A stretch of 64,000 bases of DNA from Leptodactylus fallax (Eukaryota > Chordata > Amphibia > Anura > Leptodactylidae). Under the pieces are notes generated by a model, which was given only the letters and a program-made list of their open reading frames with translations, was not told the DNA's origin and searched no databases. Of the stretch, positions 22,479-34,299 are shown in pieces. The position numbers and the translations under genes are program-made. The stretch is from positions 653,386-717,385 of the forward strand of contig CAMRHE010000649.1 of the NCBI GenBank assembly GCA_947044405.1, in the 5' to 3' direction. Numbering within the stretch: position 1 is the stretch's first letter; every line of letters starts with the position of its first letter.

Positions 22479-22876
22479 TAGAGATGAGCGAATTGATCCT
22501 GCAGAAGTGGAATTCGATCCGAATTTCAGGAAATTTTCAATTCGCCACGATTATGGATTTCCTGATGCTTCGCGGTAACGAATATTTAGTAAGGACCTTT
22601 GTGACATCAGACGGTCACATGATGTTCTCTAGTGATGTGATTGGGTAGGCGTGTCTTTGCTTGTTAGCAGATCCTTCCACATGAATAAAAGTTGTCCGTG
22701 CTGAAGAGAGAGAGAGAGAAACATGACCGCGGCATCCAAGGGCTTCTGCCATTTTGCTGCCCACCCCGGCTCTCTGCAGCCCGGAAATAGCTGTTTATTC
22801 GGCATGAAGTAATTCGGATCAAAGCAAATTTTTTTGTAACTTTGAATCGAACTTTTGAGAAATTTGCTCATCTCTA
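22479..22876. mobile_element. hAT-type MITE, TAGAGATGAGC family, copy 1
   Basis: Ends TAGAGATGAGCGAAT and ATTTGCTCATCTCTA are inverted. A perfect 8-bp duplication GTAATAAA flanks it at 22471-22478 and 22877-22884, which points to the hAT superfamily. The interior has further inverted AATTCGATCCGAATTTC blocks and no ORF. Confidence 0.85.
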
Positions 22877-22884
22877 GTAATAAA

Positions 22885-23231
22885 TCCTGCCAATGGCAAG
22901 ATTGCAAAGGACGGAAGATGAGGCAGCCAATCTCTGACCACCAGTGGTCCAGTCACGTGTCAACTGTATTTTACAACTGACACCAGCTCCTGGTGGCACC
23001 TGCTCAGTTCCTGAGCGGATGTCATTGCTATGACTTAATAGTATGTCATGGTGTGGAACATTACAGCGGTCTAACAAGTGTATGTCTTAAAGGGAGTCTT
23101 CCACCACCAAAATCACTCCTAAAGTACTTATATTCTGTTATAGGAGTGGTTAGTAACATAGCGAACACTTTTTTTGTGTCAAAGTGTAATTTTGCAGTCA
23201 AGGAAATCAACTTTTAATCCATATGCATATT
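22885..23231. other. No gene; old repeat
   Basis: 23085-23165 ('aaagggagtcttccaccacc', 'tataggagtggttagtaac') resembles the end of a fold-back repeat. Nothing coding. Confidence 0.4.
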
Positions 23232-23336
23232 AAGGCTAGGTTCACATCTGCGTCAGAATGTCCACCACAGATTCTGACAGAAATGGGCAGAGAGAAAAGT
23301 CCTGCACAAAGGACTTTTCTCTCCGCTGGTTTCAGT

Positions 23337-23854
23337 TGTAACGGATTTAACTTAGGGATCAGATAGACGAGCACTTTTGGCACAATAAGAGTCCAGTCCA
23401 GTATGGTACAACTGGCCGCAACCAGTTTTATTAGTTTTTCCAAGCAAACAAAATAATAGTAATACAAAATAAAGTCCTAGCCATTCGGCTACTACCTACA
23501 ATACAGGTAACTAACTACTGAGAGCTGAGCCTACTGTACATCTCCCTAAACATAACACACAGCAGTTTTTACTCAGGAGCAGAGAGAGCCAAATACCTGT
23601 GTGCTGTCTGCCCTTATATACGCACACTTCAGGAAACAATGAATTAACCCCCAGTCATCCCAAAGCCTGAAGTGGCTGAATGGAGTAGAGCCACAACCAA
23701 GTCTCCCTACTCCAGCAGCCAGACCTTTTACCAGGGTTTTGGTAAGACCCTCCAGCAAGGAACACAACTATCCCAGGTGCTTTTAGAAGGAATATGACAA
23801 GAACCTGGGAGAAATGTATACTCCTTCTACCACTTTTCCCCTTATCCTGTCACA
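23337..23854 (-). mobile_element. Solo LTR, 518 bp
   Basis: On the minus strand it starts TGTGACAGGATAAGGGG and ends AAATCCGTTACA (TG...CA). A 4-bp duplication CAGT flanks it (23333-23336, 23855-23858). A TATA-like 'cgtatataaggg' lies near 23620 and an AATAAA near 23435, in the right order for an LTR on the minus strand. No internal retroviral part is present, so it is probably a product of LTR-LTR recombination. The family is not determined. Confidence 0.8.
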
Positions 23855-23869
23855 CAGTATAAAAACATG

Positions 23870-24425
23870 TAGAGATGAGCGAAGTATTAAAAAATTTGAT
23901 TCGGCAACTTCGCCGAATTTCGCAATACGATTCTATTCGATCCGAATTAAATTGCGGCGAATCGCGTACCAAAAACAGTTATTTATTGGCTGCAGAGAGC
24001 CGGGTTGGACAGGTGGGCGGCAAAATGGCAGAACCCCTTGGATGCCACGGTCATGTTTGACCGCGGCATTCAAGTTGTTAAAAACCCGGTTCGGTTATGG
24101 AGCAGGGTATTAGGTGTCAGTTGCAGCTAACACTCTGCTCCATAACCGATCAGAGGGATTTAACACCTTGGATGCAGCAGTCAAACATGCCGTGTGCGCT
24201 CGCGAAGGGGTTAAAGGGATGTGACATCACAAGACTGGCTGCTGATTGGCTGTACACATGGCATTGTGGGTGATCCCGAGTTCCCAGAGTTCCTTGCCCC
24301 ATGTAGAGCAGCCATTTTGAACTAAATGCGAATTGTTACCATGAAGCGTGAGGAAATTCAGATTCGAATATTTCCTGAAATTCGGATCGAATTCCACTTC
24401 TGCAGCTTCGATTCGCTCATCTCTA
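23870..24425. mobile_element. hAT-type MITE, TAGAGATGAGC family, copy 2
   Basis: Ends TAGAGATGAGCGAAG and TTCGCTCATCTCTA. The flanks AAAACATG and AAAACATC match at 7 of 8 bases. It is longer than copy 1 because of a different middle (24060-24240, with its own inverted block 'tatggagcagggt' / 'cactctgctccata'). Confidence 0.78.
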
Positions 24426-24557
24426 AAAACATCCCAAACCTGACGGGCTCCGCGGGTGTTCTTGGGTAACTGCTGTTTTAGCGGACAGGCTTTCCGCTGT
24501 TCCGGGCCCGGCAGCCCCGAATGATGGAGAACCTGTCGCAATTGTGAACCTAGCCTT

Positions 24558-25184
24558 ACTATTCAGTGCACTGGGGATATAGGTGTGGTGTTTGAGAACC
24601 CATATTATATTTTGGGACCTGTCAATCTGTATGTTAAGAGGTTCTCCTGGGTAGCAGTCAAAAGTGGGGGAAAAAAGGGTGCTCCGGCAGGCTTGGCCAT
24701 GCCCCAGGTGCTGCAAACAGCTAATTTGCATACAGATTAAAAGAATGCACATTGAAACAAAATAGTTATGTGGACTATGTCACTAACTGCCCCTATAAAA
24801 GCATGTAATTGGCTTAAAAAAGATTTTCAGACTATCTTTAATAACTCTTTTCTTTCTGAGTAACATTACCAGTATGTTAGATCCCATTGCTTTGCCTCAG
24901 TATTTCCCATACCTATGTTACAATATGTATTGCCTGATGTATTAGTTAGTATTAGCAACGCAAAGAGAAATCCTCCAGGCAGATCAGCTCAGCCATGCTG
25001 GATGCCTTCTACATGATGCACAGCTTTCCTGCCCTTTGAGGCCTATAGTTATTTACATGTATCCTGTTTGTTACTTGGAAAGAACTTGAAAAACTTGTTT
25101 CCCAGTTTCTATCATTAAATTGGAAGCTACAGAGATGGGATTGATCTAAATAATAACCAAGTCAGCAACCCTACCATTACATCC
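24558..25184. other. No recognisable feature
   Basis: No ORF with motifs and no repeat boundary seen. Confidence 0.4.
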
Positions 25185-25192
25185 TTACCAAT

Positions 25193-25438
25193 AAATAATA
25201 ATAATACATTTTATTTATACAGCGCCAACATATTCCGCAGCACTGTACAATTTGTAGGGTTCAAGTACTGACAAAAAAGATACATTACAAAGAAATAGTC
25301 AATTCACACACTGGGACTGAGGGCCCTGCTCACAAGAGCTTACAATCTATGAGGTAGAGGGGGTGACACAGGAGGCAGCAGGGGCGGCATCGGAGGTAGC
25401 ATTGTTTATACAATGGTCACACAATTTTGTAATAGAGG
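25193..25438 (-). mobile_element. CR1/L2-like LINE, 3' end only
   Basis: The reverse complement matches the 3' untranslated part of the LINE at 26970-28275 (for example 'attgtaagctcttg' and 'gcggaatatgttggcgc'), ending in (ATT)n. An 8-bp duplication TTACCAAT flanks it at 25185-25192 and 25439-25446. It is a strongly 5'-truncated insertion. Confidence 0.85.
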
Positions 25439-25465
25439 TTACCAATGTGTGATATCTATGGTATC

Positions 25466-25659
25466 ATTTTACTACAGTGATATTTCTGCTTCTTTTAGTT
25501 AAAGGGAGTCAGTCATTTGCATATTCTGAAATAAATTAATATTAAAAAAGTGTTACATTCAGGTGATCCTAACCTATCTGTGTTGCTGTTTTAACATGCT
25601 TCACCCTGCTGACAGACTCCCTTTAACTAAAAGAAGCAGAAATATCACAGTAGTAAAAT
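25466..25659. repeat. Near-perfect 45-bp inverted repeat with ~100-bp loop
   Basis: 25466-25510 and 25615-25659 are reverse complements at 44 of 45 positions. Each arm includes TTTAGTTAAAGGGAGTC or its inverse. The loop (25511-25614) has no matching partner. It is possibly a fold-back element. Confidence 0.8.
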
Positions 25660-26054
25660 TAGTAACAGGGTGGTTATGTAAGAACTCCATGCAAATCTAC
25701 ATTTTAATTTTTGGTTAGTTTTTAGCAATCATTCTGTATAGTTCATACAGGAACCAATTCACTGTTCAAAATGGAGTCAATACATTAACCTCTTCCCGAC
25801 ATCCGCCGTAATAGGGGCTGAGTGCCCCCTCTGGCATGCATGCCATAGGTTCGACACCACGGCTATAAGGGTACTCTGATAACGACAAATTTTCACTGAC
25901 TAGGGGAAATTGCTAGATTGGTGGAGGTCCAATGCAAGGATGAGAATGGGGGTCCCAAATTTTTCTTTCTGTGTAGTAAACTAAAGATTCACTTGTTTTC
26001 CAAAATCAGACTTAGAATTCTGCCCCTGTGACCCATAATCAGTTTTTTGCCATA
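25660..26054. other. No gene; repeat scraps
   Basis: 25785-25865 ('cctcttcccgacatccgcc', 'catgccataggttcgacacc') looks like pieces of old repeats. The second part may be a hAT terminus, at low confidence. Confidence 0.35.
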
Positions 26055-26315
26055 GGGCGGACTGACGCTGGCTCAGTGGTTAATACTGCAGAGATGGTGT
26101 CCTTGATTTGAATCCGTCCAAAGCCAAAATCTGCATGGAGTTTTGTATGTTCCCCGTTTTGGAGGTCTGCCTGAAATTCACTGTTTTCTTCTGACCCTTC
26201 CAAACATACTGATAGGTAATTGGTTTGTTATGAACTTGTACACATGATAAAGAAATTAGAGTCTGGGTCCCATTGGGGACTGACGTAAATGATGACAATC
26301 TCTGCACTGCGAATA
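26055..26315 (+). mobile_element. tRNA-derived SINE
   Basis: A Pol III promoter is visible. The A box TGGCTCAGTGG lies at 26069-26079 and a degraded B box GATTTGAATCC at 26105-26115, 26 bp apart as in a tRNA head. The body ('tctgcatggagttttgtatg', 'ccaaacatactgataggtaa') and tail ('cccattggggactgac') follow the pattern of vertebrate tRNA-SINEs with a CR1/L2-type or V-type 3' part. Weathered, no poly-A. Confidence 0.75.
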
Positions 26316-26962
26316 CAGGAGACAAAGACATTTGCTCATCCCAAATCTCTATTATGAGCAATCTATTGAGGCAAGAAGGAACAAGCATCATCAATTCTCC
26401 CATGTTCTCACCCTGCCATTAAAGTCATAGTGACATATTCAGAATGTGCCTGAGTTTCCATGACAACTTAATCCGGACATCCTTTGGTTATGCAGTATAC
26501 CATTTATATTGTGCACAATGTTCCTATATACTTGGACTGTATCTAATAGCCAGTGCCTTCTGCTTCACAAGAGAAAACCTCTGTGTTTATACAACTCATA
26601 AACTGGCCATAAAAAGATGTAGGTAGAACCTGCTGTCTGGGCAGGATCAGTTAACCGTCTAATGTGTATGGGGGTGTCCTGAGTTAGGAGAAGGGTTGAG
26701 CATGTTGGATTGTAACATGCCCCATCCTTTTGTTCTTAGGGAGATAAGCTACCACAGCTTACTGCCCTGTCCATATTGAGAACACGAGCATTCTCAGCTG
26801 AAGCGAGCAGACATGTATATGGGGGAGAGATAACTGTTGGACAAACAACCTTTCAACCATAAGGTTTCTCCATACTTGACAACTTTGATGTTTGGTAAAA
26901 TAGGGATGCTTAAATGTGTTTTCTTGGAATTTTAAATTGATGACCTTTCCTTAAAATAAGTC
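26316..26962. other. No recognisable feature
   Basis: No motif-bearing ORF or repeat seen. Confidence 0.4.
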
Positions 26963-26969
26963 ATAAGTG

Positions 26970-28275
26970 GACAAACCATCACTAGATTTGGCTTCCGGTA
27001 CCATCTTTATGCTGATGACACCCAATTATATTCGTCATCCCGTGACATCACCCCTGCACTAATACAGAACACCAGTGACTGTCTCTCTGCCATCTCTAAT
27101 ATCATGTCTTCGCTCTATCTGAAACTGAATCTCTCAAAGACTGAATTACTGCTGTTTCCACCATCTAATAGATCTGTCCCTGATATCTCCATTGCAGTCT
27201 CTGGCCTTACCATAACTCCTAGGCAGTATGCCCGCTGCCTTGGAGTTTTGTTTGACTCAGACCTTTCCTTCACCCCCCATATCCAATCACTGGCACGCTC
27301 ATGTCATCTTCACCTCAAAAACATCTCCAGAATCCGCCCTTTCTTTACCACAAATACACTAAAGACACTTATTGTTTTCCTGATGCACTCTCGCCTTGAC
27401 TACTGTAACTCCTTACTAATCGGTCTTCCCCTTACTAATCTCTCCCCTCTACAATCTATTCTGAATGCGGCGGCCAGGCTCATCTATCAGTCTAGACGCT
27501 ACAGCGATGCCTCCGGTCTGTGCCGGTCACTACATTGGCTGCCTATTCAATACAGAGTACAATATAAACTTATCACCCTCATTCACAAGGCTCTCCATAA
27601 TGCTGCACCTCCCTACATTTCCTCCCTCATCTCTGTCTATCACCCAACCCGTGCTCTCCGCTCACTCAATGACCTAAGACTAACATCCTCTATTATCAGA
27701 ACCTCCCACGCTCGTATACAAGACTTCTCCCGAGTTGCACCACTTCTCTGGAATGCTCTATCCCAGACTATCAGATTAACCCCCAATTTCCACAGCTTCA
27801 AGCGTAAACTAAAGACATATCTTTTCAGACAGGCCTATCACAACTCCTAATGTAAACCCTTCTGTAGTTAGAATCCCTAAAACATACCCTCCTCTGTTCA
27901 CGCTCCCGCATTACCTCACAGGGTATGATGTCGTATCAGACTAGCTTTATATGTCCAGGCACCATCTGCACGTTAAAGGACACGACTGGTTACGGCTCAT
28001 ACAGCTTATATATGTGTAATGACAGTAACCTCTATTACAGAATTGTCTGACCATTGTATAAGCAATGCTACATCTGTTGCCGCCCCTGCTACCTCCTGTG
28101 TCACCCCCTCTACCTCATAGATTGTAAGCTCTTGCGAGCAGGGCCCTCAGTCCCAGTGTGTGAATTGACTATTTCTTTGTAATGTATCTTTTTGTCTGTA
28201 CTTGAACCCTACAAATTGTACAGTGCTGCGGAATATGTTGGCGCTATATAAATAAAATTTATTATTATTATTATT
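26970..28275 (+). mobile_element. CR1/L2-like LINE, 5'-truncated
   Basis: A 7-bp duplication ATAAGTG flanks it (26963-26969, 28276-28282). The 3' end is (TTA)n after 'gcgctatataaataaaat'. It contains the last third of the RT ORF and a 420-bp untranslated tail shared with 25193-25438. Confidence 0.87.
26972..27850 (+). pseudogene. CR1/L2-like reverse transcriptase, C-terminal part
   Basis: The frame is open from the truncation point to a TAA at 27848-27850. The first conserved motif is the catalytic YADD (27008-27019, in FRYHLYADDTQLYSS). LKLNLSKTELLLF, YARCLGVLFDSDLSF, LDYCNSLLIGLP, LNAAARLIY, LHWLPIQYRVQYKL and APPYI follow, the usual C-terminal order for L2/CR1-clade enzymes. The endonuclease and the N-terminal RT motifs are absent because of 5' truncation, so it is non-functional. 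The lack of internal stops suggests a fairly young insertion. Confidence 0.82.
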
Positions 28276-28282
28276 ATAAGTG

Positions 28283-30469
28283 AAGATCCTTGGGCGTCGG
28301 ACACCTGGGACCCATTTGGACCGGTTGATTGAAGATTTAAGCAATGCTTCCTGAGCCATGCTTCCACTTTACAGACCATGTGATGTCATGTTGTCAGATG
28401 CCAGATCGCAGTTCAGTACCATTCAAGTGCATGGGCTGAGCTGCGATACCTAACAGCCTATATTCAAATGGGTGGCGCTGTGCTTGGTAAGTACTTAAGA
28501 GTCTGCAGCACTCACCAGAATACTGCAGCTTCTTTAAACAGCTAATTGGTGTTGGACCACTGACAATCTTTAATTGATGACCTATTTTAGGGATAAGTCA
28601 TCAATTATTTAGTCTGGAAAACCCATTTAAGTCCCACCCCTGGACAGGCCTCTAAAGTGAGTGGGTGGGGTTTCACAAGTTAAGCACTCTTTTCAAGCTG
28701 AGACATGCTCAAATTTTCCGGGACTTCCCTGGCAATTTCAGGACAGTTGGCAACTATATTTCTCATGTGCCTTAGTTCAGATACTTGAGATACTGAGTGT
28801 GCAGGCCAAGGTTCTACCAATGGGGGGGTCCGATGTTCTGTTCCATTCCGAAGAGAGTAATATCCTGCAGAATGCTGCAACTGCCATGGAATTACGGCAA
28901 AAACTTCACTAAAACCGCAGCATGAAGACTCAGTCTGACAAGAAGTCACTCTGTGAGGCTTCCTATGTACACTACTTATGAATTCAATGCAGGTGTTGGA
29001 GTCCTTGATGCCAATGATACACACTCTTCTAAATGAATTACACAGTATGTGTACAGTAGACAATACTGAAGGCCACAAAGAGGGATCTGTGAACCTTACT
29101 AAATAAAGAGCTCATTTAAATGGTTCATCCACTATTTCCTTGTCTGTTTGTCTTGTAAATGAGACTGTAGTAAATGAAACTATAACCCCCCCAAAGGTTT
29201 ATGGAAATCACATTGTATTGCATAAGGACAAAAGATCCTGTACAGGTTGTAAGACAGTATGCATCCTATTACTGACACCTCTTCACAGACAAAGGAACAC
29301 AATGGGCATTCATTGTCCTCAGTGGTGAATGTACCTGAAATGATATGTAAATTCTGTTGTACACCTGCAGCCCAATACAAGTCCCTCTGTAAATTACTTC
29401 CAGATTGTGTAAATATACTTAGAAGGACGACTATTTGCATAATCTTCTTAAAGGGGTTTCCACTGATTTTTTTTCTTTTTTTTTTTTAAATTTGCGGCTT
29501 ATCCTTAGCATAGGCCAGAAATATCTTAATGGTGCGGCCCAGTATGGATCAGCTGTTTTGGCCTCCGATCTGTGTACTATACAGTGCATAGAGCAGGAAG
29601 CAGTTTTCTCCAGGCCCAGGTAGTGGCCCGGCAATTGGAGCTGAGCTGCAGTACTGGTGCCCCACCACCATACAGGGCACTGAGCTATCTGAGGTTTGCA
29701 ACGTTTCTAAATCCGAAATCAGGTGGGCATTCAATAATAAATCTGGCCCAAAAACCTCTGAAACCTCCATTTATAAGAATGCTGGTGGGAACTAGGAGAT
29801 GGGCACGTAACAAAGTTTGCTCTTTACAATATATAATCCAGCCCTGGTAAGATGCATAGTATCATTAACATTAGTCTTTGTTCAATGAGTCTAGACTCTA
29901 TATGCAACATCTTTCCAATAGAGCCAATAGGCAGGATGACAACGAATAGGAGAAGGTGGTTTTGGTGGTTTAGTTTTTTGGCCTCTATAGTACCTATTCC
30001 TCTGCAATTGTTGCGAAACTCATCCCAATATGCCCTGTGAGATGGCATATGAAACTTGTAGACTATTAGTAAAGGGCATAGGTCATTAGTTAGACACACT
30101 GGTGTCTTTGGTTGCTATATCCATACACCAGTATCATATAGTTTCCATAACATGTCAGAGGAAGTTATGACACTCTTAACTAACACTTTTTGACATCAGC
30201 CACCACCCATGTGAACTGCCCATCCAACACCCTTAATGTACAAGCAAGGCTTGTTACTACAGACCTGAGTGGTTCTGCTAAAACTGGCACTACAAGTAGA
30301 TACACAGAAAGAAGACACATACTGTATATACACCCTGGTACTATATATAGCTGAGTGTACTATGCATACATTGAAAGCTTGTGCCACAATGAATTGCAGC
30401 ATCAGTAAAATCCTAGATTTTACCTGTGTATTGTATGAAATTCATTGGTCTTTGTCAACAATACACAGA
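28283..30469. other. No gene; scattered old repeats
   Basis: 28550-28760 and 29445-29650 carry phrases ('gacctattttagggataag', 'ggggtttccactga') that recur at 33890-33960 and look like old repeats. 30240-30380 resembles 45560-45670 ('tggcactacaagtagatac'). ORFs of up to 132 codons show no motif. Confidence 0.4.
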
Positions 30470-30660
30470 AGATTAAAGGGGGATTAAAGGGCATTTACAT
30501 TTAAGATAAAAAAGAATTAAATGTAAATATACAAATCAGCCTGTTTACACCACAGTTCTTCCACTCTACATCACCAAGGAGGAATCTGGGTGATACCTTA
30601 TATCTAAATAGAAATGGTAGCTATGGGAGGGTGGTCAATACATTGAAAAATGTGTTCCAT
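30470..30660. repeat. Dispersed repeat shared with 57665-57830
   Basis: Both contain a 'gattaaaggg', 'catttaagat' block, an 'ctctacat' block and 'gaatctgggt' or 'gaagtctgggt' in the same order. Function unknown. Confidence 0.5.
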
Positions 30661-30954
30661 ATAACTTTTCATGGGTTTTTGTTGTCTTCTGTAAAAAAAT
30701 ATCACACTGCAGCAGTTTAACCAGTTGCAGAAGTTTGGGTTAATTCTGTTACATCTGTATATAAGAAGCAGGGACCTGTACTGATGTGAATAAGTACTTT
30801 AGTTGTGATAGAAACCTCCTCTTTAGCTCCAGCATGAGATTAAGCCTCCGTTTTTTGCTTCTGTCGCTCTCTCCACAAACTTCTATAGACATGTGTAATC
30901 TGAGCCATGTGTCCTACAGTCTATCGTAAACTGGATATACCAGAGATTTTTATA

Positions 30955-31132
30955 GTGAGGGTGGGTTCACACCTGCGCTTGAGTCCGTCCGCTGCCAATC
31001 CGAGTGAAAATCTTGGGGAACAGGATAGGCATCGGATACCGACAGGTTAGTGACGCATTGGTTAAAAACCCATTCATTTGAATGGGTTTTTAAAGCAATG
31101 CGCGGGTGTTCGATTGCACCCTCTGCATATAC
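30955..31132. mobile_element. MITE, TTCACA family, right end missing
   Basis: Starts GTGAGGGTGGGTTCACACCT and keeps the AAAACCCATTCATTTGAATG palindrome at 31065-31084. It breaks off near 'caccctctgcata' next to a short TA tract. Confidence 0.65.
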
Positions 31133-31754
31133 CCTACTGTATATATATATATATACAGTATATGTATAAGTATGAGGGCTTCTTGTCGCATAATCTGATA
31201 GCATAATAATCCTGGCACTCAGGTAGTAGTTAGGTCAATGGACTCCACAATTTTTATTTGCAATCCTAAAATCAAACACTGTGTAACATTTCGGTCAACA
31301 TAATCTTCGTTAAAGATTGGCTTGCTTGGAAGTAATAGGAGCAAGAAAATGTCGGATTCAAGTATGGAGGCCTCATAGTGAGCCCTCGAATCCTGCTTTT
31401 CCTATGGAGCAACACACTGCCCCAACTACTGGTGTGGAGATCTGGGGAGCCATCACATACGACGTTGATCACCCATAGTAGTGATACAAGTGATACTAAC
31501 AGCTCAGTGATATGTAGATGACATCCTGCGGCCACATGTGTTATCTCTCATGGCAGGACAGACAACTGGCATTTTTTAACTTCAGTGACCTATAAGTTTG
31601 CAGGATCTACAGGCCCAGCTGCAACATCTGTGGGCAAATGTGCTGCAGGATACCATACAGAACCTGTATACCTCCATACCCAACCGTATCTCATCTTGTA
31701 TCCAGGCTAGAGGTTTTCCCCAATAAACTTCTCCTTTGGCTCTAATAATGTAAT

Positions 31755-31795
<41 letters not shown>

Positions 31796-32155
31796 TCATT
31801 ACATTCACACATAGAAAGTTTGATTCTAGTACAACAACTCCTTCTTAGTGCGGTATTTTTTTTTTTTGTCAATGAGCATATACCAAAAGATCCCATGTGA
31901 TAGATGCAGAGTATATAAGTATATATTACTACAAACACCAGTTGTCTAAATATTAAAAAACCTTGCTAATAACCCAATATCTTTGTCAGATTTTGGTATT
32001 GATCCTATAGAATAAATGCCCTTAGACAAAATGACAGGAATCCCTTTATAACCACCTGTGTGCAGCTGGGCCTTGTATAATTGTACTATATTGTACTGCA
32101 GTGACACCTAGTGTTAATTATTGTGTACTTGATTGCCACCATGTAACATAGTAAG
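31133..32155. other. No gene; unrecognised sequence
   Basis: Contains a (TA)n tract at 31758-31793. 31200-31330 includes 'aacatttcggtcaacataatc', reminiscent of repeat ends, but no element could be delimited. Confidence 0.4.
31758..31793. repeat. (TA)n microsatellite
   Basis: About 18 TA units. Confidence 0.95.
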
Positions 32156-32331
32156 GCTATTATTATTATTATTGTTTATTTATATAGCATCATTAATTCC
32201 ATGGTGCTTTACATTTGAGGATTTACATACAGTACACAAGATATACAAAACAGATAATACTAACAGTAACCAACTGGTACAGTGGGATAGAGGGCCCTGC
32301 CCGCAAGGGCTTGCAATCTATGAGAAGCAAA
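32156..32331 (-). mobile_element. LINE 3' end (CR1/L2-like, another subfamily)
   Basis: On the minus strand it reads 'agattgcaagcccttgcg', then a 3' (AAT)n tail. It parallels 25193-25438 in layout but not in exact sequence. It ends where the next MITE begins. Confidence 0.65.
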
Positions 32332-32514
32332 GGCTGTGGTCACACTAGCGGTCGGTGACCATTCAGGGACTCTGTCTCCCATTCCACTTAAAATATGTGG
32401 AGAGAAAAGTGGAAACTTTCCGCGGGTAACTGCTTCTTAAGCAGATTGGGTTTCCGTTTTTCAGGTCCCCAAGAGGACCGAAGAATGGAAACCCGAACGC
32501 TAGTGTGAAAACCT
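32332..32514. mobile_element. MITE, TTCACA-related family
   Basis: Ends GGCTGTGGTCACACTAGCG and CGCTAGTGTGAAAACC are inverted. The internal 'ccattccacttaaaata' and 'tttccgtttttcaggtcccc' blocks are shared with 41181-41430. Confidence 0.7.
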
Positions 32515-33485
32515 GTAACCTGTAATATTTTTCCATTCAAGAAAAGCGCCCAGGCCCTCTTTAAACTTGCACAATGAATCCGCCATCGCCACATTCTGTG
32601 TCAGTGATGTTCATAGCCTCACTGCTCTTATAGTAAAGAATCCCCGTCTATGATTCTTGTGAAATGTTCTTTCCTCTAGGGGTAGAGGATGTCCCCTTGT
32701 CACTGTCACTGGCCAGGAATAAATCGATCATTAGAAAGTTCTTTGTGCTGTCCCTTCATGTATTTCTACATTGTACTGGCTCTGGTCACTAAAGGTAAGC
32801 TTACTGTCCACCAAAATCACCAAGTCTTTTTCAGTGGCAGGCTTACCCAGTAATTTATTGTTAAAGCGTAACTAAACCTTCATACAACTTTTGATTTTCT
32901 GGCAGTATTTGTATCATAAATAAATTTTGTAATACACTTTATTAACAAATTTTTGATCCTTTCTGTGAAATCCTGCATTTTTCACTCTTCCTCTTGTTTC
33001 TGTATTGAGAGCTGTTTCTGCCTCTCACTGAATGTTACTGTGTATGGTGTAGAGGCTGTGTAACATGTAGAGAAAATGAAGGAGGGGAGGGTCACATTAA
33101 ACTTTTATATCTCGGACATTATAAAACATACAAAATTGTTTTGCAAGCCCAGAGGTTAAGTTTGGGCCACTGCTCGGGGGCCAGTGCATCGTGCTTCCTC
33201 TCCAGGCTAAAATTTTCCAGACTCCTTAGGATGTGAATTTCAGCAAAACATGTAGGGGAGGATGAGTAGAAACTACAGTATGTGATCAGGGACAGTATTT
33301 TTGTTTCTACTGATCTGTACAAATCTGAGAATGCACTTTTCAAAATTGCCACTAGATGTCAGCAGAGCTCTATTACCTCGTATTCTGGTATACTTGTTAC
33401 AGACCAGAGCCCCATAGCCTGGGAAGGTCTCTATAGCTTGTTCAATTCTGTATTTTGCATCAAAGTCCCAGGTCCACTTTAGGTC
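32515..33485. other. No recognisable gene
   Basis: No motif-bearing ORF. 32870-32990 looks like an old fold-back fragment ('taaagcgtaactaaacctt'). Confidence 0.4.
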
Positions 33486-33647
33486 CACTTAGGCCACACT
33501 ATATGGAAAAGCTGCACTTTTTTTTTGTTGTAGAATTTCGCTGCAGGAAAAAGTATACTTGCTTCCTTTATATCTCTCATTACTTTGAAGCCATTCTAGG
33601 CTTTGGCTCAAAAGACTGCAGCAATATCTGCAACAAAAAAATGCAAT
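33486..33647. mobile_element. Fold-back MITE, GGCTAAGGCCCC family, degraded
   Basis: 'gaaaagctgcac', 'tttgttgtagaatttcgctgc' and 'ccattctaggctttggctca' parallel the 14033-14244 element. Confidence 0.6.
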
Positions 33648-34299
33648 AGACACCCAACATCCTCTTTTCCCCTGGATTAGCTGTTCTCTACAGCTGATAC
33701 TCAGAGAATAGAGTAGGAAGCAGACAGCTCCATTCTCTGTGTAGTGGCTGAACTGAGTCACTGCAGCTTAGGTCCCATTCAAATGATAGGGAGCTGATCT
33801 ACAATAACTGACCTAGCCACTGAGAACAGCTAATCAGGGGGAAGGCACAGTGTTGGGTGTCTATCACATTTTAGATGTCAGACCCCCAGTGATCTGGTAT
33901 TGATGACTTATCCTTAAGATAGGTCATCAATATTTTTTGCCTGGAAAACCCCTTTAATCTCCATCTGGCAGGGATAACGCTTTACAGTCTTCAGCTTGAA
34001 CACACAGTTCTTGAATCTGTTACACAAAACATCCAGTTGTGGAGACTTACTGGGAAGGAGCCTGAGTATACAGTGATGTTATCTGTATAGATCATTATGG
34101 AGTTAAGTCCATGAGATGTTAGAAGGTGCTGGGGGCGTTCATTAGTCTGAATGGCATCTGATTAAATTTGATTAACCCTATAGGGATTATGACTACTGTC
34201 TACTCTCAGTCAGGCTCTTTCACGGGCACCTTCCACTAAGTCACTGGCTAAATCCAGGGTGCTGAAGAACTTTGTATTCTGTAGGATTATCTCAGTAAG
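33648..34299. other. No gene; old repeat at 33870-33960
   Basis: 'tgatgacttatccttaagat' to 'aaaacccctttaa' is repeat-like. The rest is unrecognised. Confidence 0.4.

Larger units (their letters stand above)
23232..24557. mobile_element. MITE, TTCACA family, split by two later insertions
   Basis: Outer ends AAGGCTAGGTTCACA and TGTGAACCTAGCCTT are inverted. Removing the solo LTR (23337-23854) and the hAT MITE (23870-24425) leaves about 240 bp, matching the copy at 281-542. Confidence 0.75.

Noticed and set aside
25815..25862. Possible terminus of a hAT element ('catgccataggttcgacacc')
   Set aside because: Only one end-like phrase, no partner end and no 8-bp duplication found.
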